Shown here piece after piece: positions 60,189-64,000 of a DNA stretch of 64,000 nucleotides. Source of the DNA: Constrictibacter sp. MBR-5 (GTDB taxonomy: Bacteria; Pseudomonadota; Alphaproteobacteria; JAJUGE01); the NCBI RefSeq assembly GCF_040549485.1, contig NZ_JBEPTK010000008.1, positions 124,001 through 188,000 on the forward strand. Direction: 5' to 3'. The notes under the pieces are model-generated. The model ran no database searches, was not told the origin of the DNA, and saw nothing but the letters and a program-made list of their open reading frames with translations. Position 1 is the first letter of the stretch. The number at the start of each line of letters is the position of its first letter. The translations under genes and the position numbers were made by a program.

Positions 60189-60223
60189 ACGTCCCGGCGG
60201 CTCTTCGCGGGTCTCCGGGACGT
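60189..60223. terminator. Possible bidirectional hairpin between pal and the receiver gene
   Basis: A nine-bp stem (ACGTCCCGG at 60189-60197 with CCGGGACGT at 60215-60223) lies between two convergent stop codons (60177 and 60227). No U-run on either strand, so only a weak terminator. Confidence 0.4.
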
Positions 60224-60226
60224 CGC

Positions 60227-60613
60227 CTACGCTGCGGCCGACAGGATCTCGCGCAGCGCCCGCGGCTCGTAGGGCTTGAAGAGACAGGCGATGGGACCGA
60301 CGGTGGCCATCCTGCGTTTCGTGCCCTCGTCGCTGAAGCCCGTCACGAAGACGATCCCCGCCCCGAACCTCTCCTTCAGCATACGCGCGACGGATATCCC
60401 GTCGTCCCCGTGGCGCAGGTTGATGTCCACCAATGCGAGGTCGGGTCCCTGCGACAGCGCGATGTCCAGCGCTGCTTTCGCCGTGCCCGCGGTTCCTGCG
60501 ATCCTGTAGCCCCAGTCTTCCAAATGCCCGAGCGTTTCGAGCGCAATGAGCGCCTCGTCTTCCACGACGAGGATCTTGGGACTATGGTCGGCGGCACTCG
60601 GGTCACGCGGCAT
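60227..60613 (-). CDS. Single-domain response regulator (receiver)
   Basis: Receiver of 128 residues with the acidic pair in V-V-E-D-E-A (near 15-20), phospho-Asp in L-A-L-V-D-I (near 61), F-V-T-G-F and Lys in L-F-K-P-Y (near 112). No output domain. ATG 60613 chosen because homology begins there; the longer frame to 60706 adds unrelated sequence. Convergent with pal; no kinase gene nearby. Confidence 0.85.
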   Translation of the reverse strand: MPRDPSAADHSPKILVVEDEALIALETLGHLEDWGYRIAGTAGTAKAALDIALSQGPDLALVDINLRHGDDGISVARMLKERFGAGIVFVTGFSDEGTKRRMATVGPIACLFKPYEPRALREILSAAA

Positions 60614-60854
60614 TTCAGGAATTCCGATACTCTGTTCTCGTCGATTTCGCCTTGCGACGCGTCGAACGACTGCAAGTTCTCCCGGAACAACTGGGTCACG
60701 CCACATTTGTTCCCCATATCAAGATTCTGTCGGTCGGCGTTGTGACGCCGCGCACGCGCAGGGCGGCGCCTTCCTCAACATCGGGGCTGCGTCACGCGCC
60801 CATCGCGGTTACCGTGTCGATCGAAGCCGTGGCAGCCTGTCCGAGGATCGAGTG

Positions 60855-61292
60855 ATGACCGTCTATCGCAAGTGTGGGGCCGGACGGGCGGCCGAAACCG
60901 TCATGGTGGGAGCCATGGTCATCGGCACCGCCGGGATGCTGGCGCTGTACTGGCTCGCGTCGGCGCCGCCGGCGGTGGCGCAGAGCCTGAACGGGCGTCC
61001 CGGCGTCGAATACTACCCGTCCTGGATGCTCGACGCGGATCCGCGCGTCACCGGCGGCGGACAGGATTATCGCATCTGGGACGACAAGCGCTTCGATCGC
61101 CGCGACGAGGAGTTCCTGGAGTTCCAGCGCCGGCAGCGCCAGGACCTCGGCGCCGGCTATCGCGACCGCCCGGAATATCAGCAGGAGCTGAGGCAGTTCG
61201 ATGAGGAGCGCGCCGACCGCAATGCGGCCGGGACAGCGGATCCGGCGCCGATCATCGAACGCGGCACGTCCGCGCCGCCGCCGGCGCGCTGA
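60855..61292 (+). CDS. Hypothetical exported protein
   Basis: Protein of 145 residues. A hydrophobic segment near residues 15-40 (V-M-V-G-A-M-V-I-G-T-A-G-M-L-A-L) resembles a signal peptide or anchor. The rest is highly charged (D-D-K-R-F-D-R-R-D-E-E-F-L-E-F-Q-R-R-Q-R-Q-D) and ends in a Pro-rich tail. No family recognised. ATG 60855; it converges with epmA. Confidence 0.65.
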   Translation: MTVYRKCGAGRAAETVMVGAMVIGTAGMLALYWLASAPPAVAQSLNGRPGVEYYPSWMLDADPRVTGGGQDYRIWDDKRFDRRDEEFLEFQRRQRQDLGAGYRDRPEYQQELRQFDEERADRNAAGTADPAPIIERGTSAPPPAR

Positions 61293-61311
61293 CCCCCCGG
61301 CCTCCCGAAGC

Positions 61312-62361
61312 TCAGGCGACCGGCGCCCAAAGCACCTGTTCGATGCTCGCGGCACCAGTCGCCAGCATCGCCAGGCGGTCGAACCCAAGCGCGATCCCGA
61401 CGCTCGCCGGCATCCCGTGCGACAGCGCCGCCAGGAAATCCTCGTCGATCGGGTAGCGTTCGCCGTAGAGCGCCTGCTTGAGGTCCATGTCGGCCTCGAA
61501 ACGCCGCCGCTGCTCGGCGGCATCGGTCAGTTCGGCGAAGGCGTTCGCCAGTTCCAGGCCGCAGACATACACCTCGAACCGCTGCGCGAAACGCGGATCG
61601 GCGGGATCGAGCCTCGACAGCGCGGCCATCTCCGCCGGATAGGCGTACAGCACCGTCGGCGCCCCGATTCCGAGCCGCGGCTCGATCCGGTCCAGGAAGA
61701 TGCGGAAGAAGACGTCGTCCCACCGGTCGTGCGGCTGCGCCGCGACGCCGATGGCACGCGCCGCCGCGGCGAAAGCCGCCGCATCGCCGAGCAGCGGCAC
61801 GATGTCGACGCCGGCATGCCGGTCGAAGGCTTCGGCGACGCTCAGCATTTCCCAGTCGGCGAGCGGATCCGCGACGGCTTCCCGCCATGCGAAGCCGCCT
61901 TTGCCGCGGAGCGCGGCCGGAACCGCCTCCCATGCGGCACCGAGGATCCGGCGGCAGTCGTCGACCAGCACCCGCCAGTCGGGTTCGGCGCGGTACCACT
62001 CCAGCATCGTGAACTCCGGATGATGGGTGGCGGAGCGCTCGCCGTTCCGGAAGACCCGCGCGAACTGGAAGAGCCGCGGCACCCCTGCCACCAGCAGCTT
62101 CTTCATCGCAAACTCCGGTGAGGTGTGCAGGTGCAGGGTGCGCGGTGCGCCGCCGAACGGGTCCTCGATGGCGGTGCGGAAGGCGCGAAGATGCGGCTCC
62201 AGGCCCGGCGAGACCTGCAGGGCCGGCGTCTCGACCTCCAGAAAGCCGTCCTGGCGGAACCCGTCGCGAATTGCGGCCAGCATGGCGGCGCGCGCCTCCA
62301 GGCGCGGGCGGCGCGCCGCGAAGCCGTCGGGGTGCCACCAGGGCATGCTGTTCGCCGTCAT
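61312..62361 (-). CDS. epmA: EF-P-lysine ligase EpmA (GenX/PoxA)
   Basis: Class II lysyl-tRNA-synthetase paralogue of 349 residues that attaches beta-lysine to elongation factor P. It lacks the N-terminal anticodon domain of LysRS. Class II motifs are present: F-L-E-V-E-T-P-A-L (motif 1), F-Q-F-A-R-V-F-R-N-G-E (motif 2) and G-I-A-L-G-F-D-R-L (motif 3). Divergent from epmB, with 107 bp between. Confidence 0.94.
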   Translation of the reverse strand: MTANSMPWWHPDGFAARRPRLEARAAMLAAIRDGFRQDGFLEVETPALQVSPGLEPHLRAFRTAIEDPFGGAPRTLHLHTSPEFAMKKLLVAGVPRLFQFARVFRNGERSATHHPEFTMLEWYRAEPDWRVLVDDCRRILGAAWEAVPAALRGKGGFAWREAVADPLADWEMLSVAEAFDRHAGVDIVPLLGDAAAFAAAARAIGVAAQPHDRWDDVFFRIFLDRIEPRLGIGAPTVLYAYPAEMAALSRLDPADPRFAQRFEVYVCGLELANAFAELTDAAEQRRRFEADMDLKQALYGERYPIDEDFLAALSHGMPASVGIALGFDRLAMLATGAASIEQVLWAPVA

Positions 62362-62468
62362 TTCGATCCCGGCTCCGTAGTCCGAGGGAGGGTGTGGTCC
62401 CGGGGAGGGTGCGGAACGCGCCGCGGGACATCACATAGTCCGCCGGACAGGGTTGATGCGAGACTGCC

Positions 62469-63593
62469 GTGCCGTTCGATCACAAGTCGCCCCCGGTCAT
62501 ACCGCGTTCCGGTGCCACGCTGCGTTCCGTCGCCGCGCTCGTCGAGGCGGGCGCGGTCGCGCCCGATGCCGCCGGCCTGCTCGAGGCGGTCTCCCGCAGC
62601 TTCGCCGTGGGGGTCAGCTCCACGATGCTGGCGGCGATGCGCCCGGGCGACCCGCTCGATCCGATCGCACGCCAGTTCGTGCCGGCCCCCGAGGAACTGG
62701 AGGAAGCCGCCGGGGAGCTGGCGGATCCGATCGGCGACGACGCTCACAGCCCCGTCGAGGGCATCGTCCATCGCTACCCCGACCGCGTGCTGCTGAAGCC
62801 GATCCACGTCTGCCCCGTCTACTGCCGCTTCTGCTTCCGCCGCGAGGTCGTCGGTCCGGGATCGGAGACGCTGTCCCCGGCGGCGCTCGCCGCCGCCATC
62901 GACTATATTCGGGCGGATGCCGGGATCGGGGAGGTCATCCTCTCCGGCGGCGACCCGCTCATGCTGTCGCCCCGGCGGCTGTCGGAGATCGTCGCGGCGC
63001 TGACCGCCATTCCCCATGTCGGCGTGATCCGCCTGCACACGCGCGTGCCCGTCGCCGCGCCGGAGCGGGTGACGGACGGGCTGGTCGCCGCACTGGACAC
63101 GGAAAAGGCGGTCTACGTCGTCCTGCACTGCAACCATGCGGACGAGTTTGGCGAGGCGGCCGCGATGGCGTGCCGCCGGATCGTCCGCGCCGGCATCCCG
63201 ATGCTGTCGCAGAGCGTCCTGCTGCGCGGCGTCAACGACGATGCCGAGACCATGGCGGCGCTGCTGCGCACGCTCGTGCGCCACCGGATCAAGCCCTACT
63301 ATCTGCACCATGCCGACCTCGCGCGGGGCACCGCCCATTTCCGCACCACGATCGCGGAGGGCCAAGCACTGATGCGTGCGCTGCGCGGCGACGTCTCCGG
63401 CCTCTGCCAGCCGACCTACGTCCTCGATATCCCGGGTGGCCACGGGAAGGTGCCCATCGGGCCCGACTATCTGGCGCCCACCGACGGAGCGCTCATCGAT
63501 ATCGGTTCCTGCGACGGTCCCGAGAGCTGGATCGTGCGTGATCCTGCGGGCACCCCTCACGGCTACCCGCCGGCGCCCATCGCGAAAAAGTGA
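62469..63593 (+). CDS. epmB: EF-P beta-lysylation radical-SAM aminomutase EpmB
   Basis: Lysine 2,3-aminomutase-like enzyme of 374 residues that makes (R)-beta-lysine for EF-P. Radical-SAM Cys115, Cys119, Cys122 (C-P-V-Y-C-R-F-C) and the G-G-D-P-L-M segment are intact. GTG start at 62469. The PLP Lys is expected in the C-terminal part. No efp gene is present up to the right edge. Confidence 0.93.
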   Translation: MPFDHKSPPVIPRSGATLRSVAALVEAGAVAPDAAGLLEAVSRSFAVGVSSTMLAAMRPGDPLDPIARQFVPAPEELEEAAGELADPIGDDAHSPVEGIVHRYPDRVLLKPIHVCPVYCRFCFRREVVGPGSETLSPAALAAAIDYIRADAGIGEVILSGGDPLMLSPRRLSEIVAALTAIPHVGVIRLHTRVPVAAPERVTDGLVAALDTEKAVYVVLHCNHADEFGEAAAMACRRIVRAGIPMLSQSVLLRGVNDDAETMAALLRTLVRHRIKPYYLHHADLARGTAHFRTTIAEGQALMRALRGDVSGLCQPTYVLDIPGGHGKVPIGPDYLAPTDGALIDIGSCDGPESWIVRDPAGTPHGYPPAPIAKK

Positions 63594-63699
63594 GCGGCAC
63601 CGATCTTGCTGGGGCACTAAAAGGGGAAACGGCCGTTAGTAAAGCGGAAACCAAGATGCGTCGATACTGAGCGCGGATCAGGGGTAGTTTGAGGTCGCC

Positions 63700-63966
63700 A
63701 TGAATTGGACTCCGGAGATGCGGCATACATCCGAGCCGCTCGACAGGCAGCGACTGGTGTTCGTCGCCTGGAATGCCCCGGTTCTCGACTTGCTCGGCAC
63801 TGACGAAACCCACCGTTTCAACTGCGGCGGCTGCAATTCGGTGCTGGCCATTCGCATGTGGCCGGACGCCGGTGGGCGTTTGGCCTTCAAATGCCCGACC
63901 TGCGGCCACCTCACGGAGGCCGAGCGGCCCGCGGCGTCGGCCGAACCGGCGCCGCACCAGGCATAG
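63700..63966 (+). CDS. Small zinc-ribbon protein
   Basis: Protein of 88 residues with C-G-G-C near residue 43 and C-P-T-C-G-H near 67, a four-Cys zinc ribbon. No family recognised. It begins 106 bp after epmB on the same strand. Confidence 0.65.
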   Translation: MNWTPEMRHTSEPLDRQRLVFVAWNAPVLDLLGTDETHRFNCGGCNSVLAIRMWPDAGGRLAFKCPTCGHLTEAERPAASAEPAPHQA

Positions 63967-64000
63967 CGCCTCTTCCGCCTGCCGACGTTGCCTCCGTGAT

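Overview
The window is high-GC, densely coded chromosomal DNA that looks like an alphaproteobacterium, most likely Rhodospirillales-like. The evidence is the gene order yebC-ruvC-ruvA-ruvB-ybgC-tolQ-tolR-tolA-tolB-pal, a holdfast-type CsgG/HfaB lipoprotein, two IalB/PRC-barrel-style periplasmic families common in that class, and many ATGA/GTGA start-stop overlaps. No rRNA, tRNA, CRISPR array, integrase or transposase was recognised. The assignment to a lineage is inference from gene content only.

Layout. 1-12.6 kb: partial osmoregulated-glucan gene opgD, a LysR regulator divergent from an SDR/carboxymuconolactone-decarboxylase/Atu4866 operon, a TVP38 membrane protein, a DadA-like oxidase, a D-cysteine-desulfhydrase-type PLP enzyme, an alkaline-phosphatase-fold hydrolase, a membrane LytTR regulator, small unknowns and a tandem pair of Lin0512 proteins. 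12.6-19.7 kb: an outer-membrane barrel gene interrupted by an amber codon, then the most unusual block. In that block two LuxR-type regulators with degenerate receivers flank a secreted unknown, a CsgG/HfaB secretion lipoprotein, a secreted protein with three ATAVGNN repeats and a small Asn/Gln/Ser-rich secreted protein; an IalB-like protein and a lone receiver follow. I read it as a curli- or holdfast-anchor-like surface fibre locus with CsgD-like regulators. 19.7-30.6 kb: a three-module secreted protein, an OYE-type reductase, a small catabolic operon (amidohydrolase, PNPOx-like protein, ketopantoate-reductase-like enzyme), PRC-barrel and EF-hand exported proteins, a peptidoglycan-binding protein and an ABC exporter.

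30.6-36.3 kb is an accessory stretch with many intergenic inverted repeats. It holds two small peptides sharing a VW(S/T)TPMLT motif, one of them directly upstream of a TPR-2OG-Fe(II) oxygenase (a possible RiPP-like pair), an orphan terminase-small-subunit-like protein, and an EF-hand/PRC-barrel protein with 14 nonapeptide repeats. 36.4-47.6 kb: a two-subunit CoA-transferase, UDP-glucose dehydrogenase, peptide-release factor ArfB, an esterase, YihY, an Fe-S/CCG protein, a racemase remnant, a fatty acid desaturase, an amino-acid-type ABC binding protein and an OmpR-type regulator. 47.6-52.2 kb: an MFS transporter, then a metallo-beta-lactamase-fold protein, a methyltransferase and a class III cyclase; the first two are joined by a 17-bp tandem repeat that multiplies the GTGA junction.

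52.3-64 kb is housekeeping: Holliday-junction processing (RuvABC), envelope constriction and integrity (Tol-Pal), a single-domain receiver, and the divergent epmA/epmB pair for EF-P modification, ending with a small zinc-ribbon protein.
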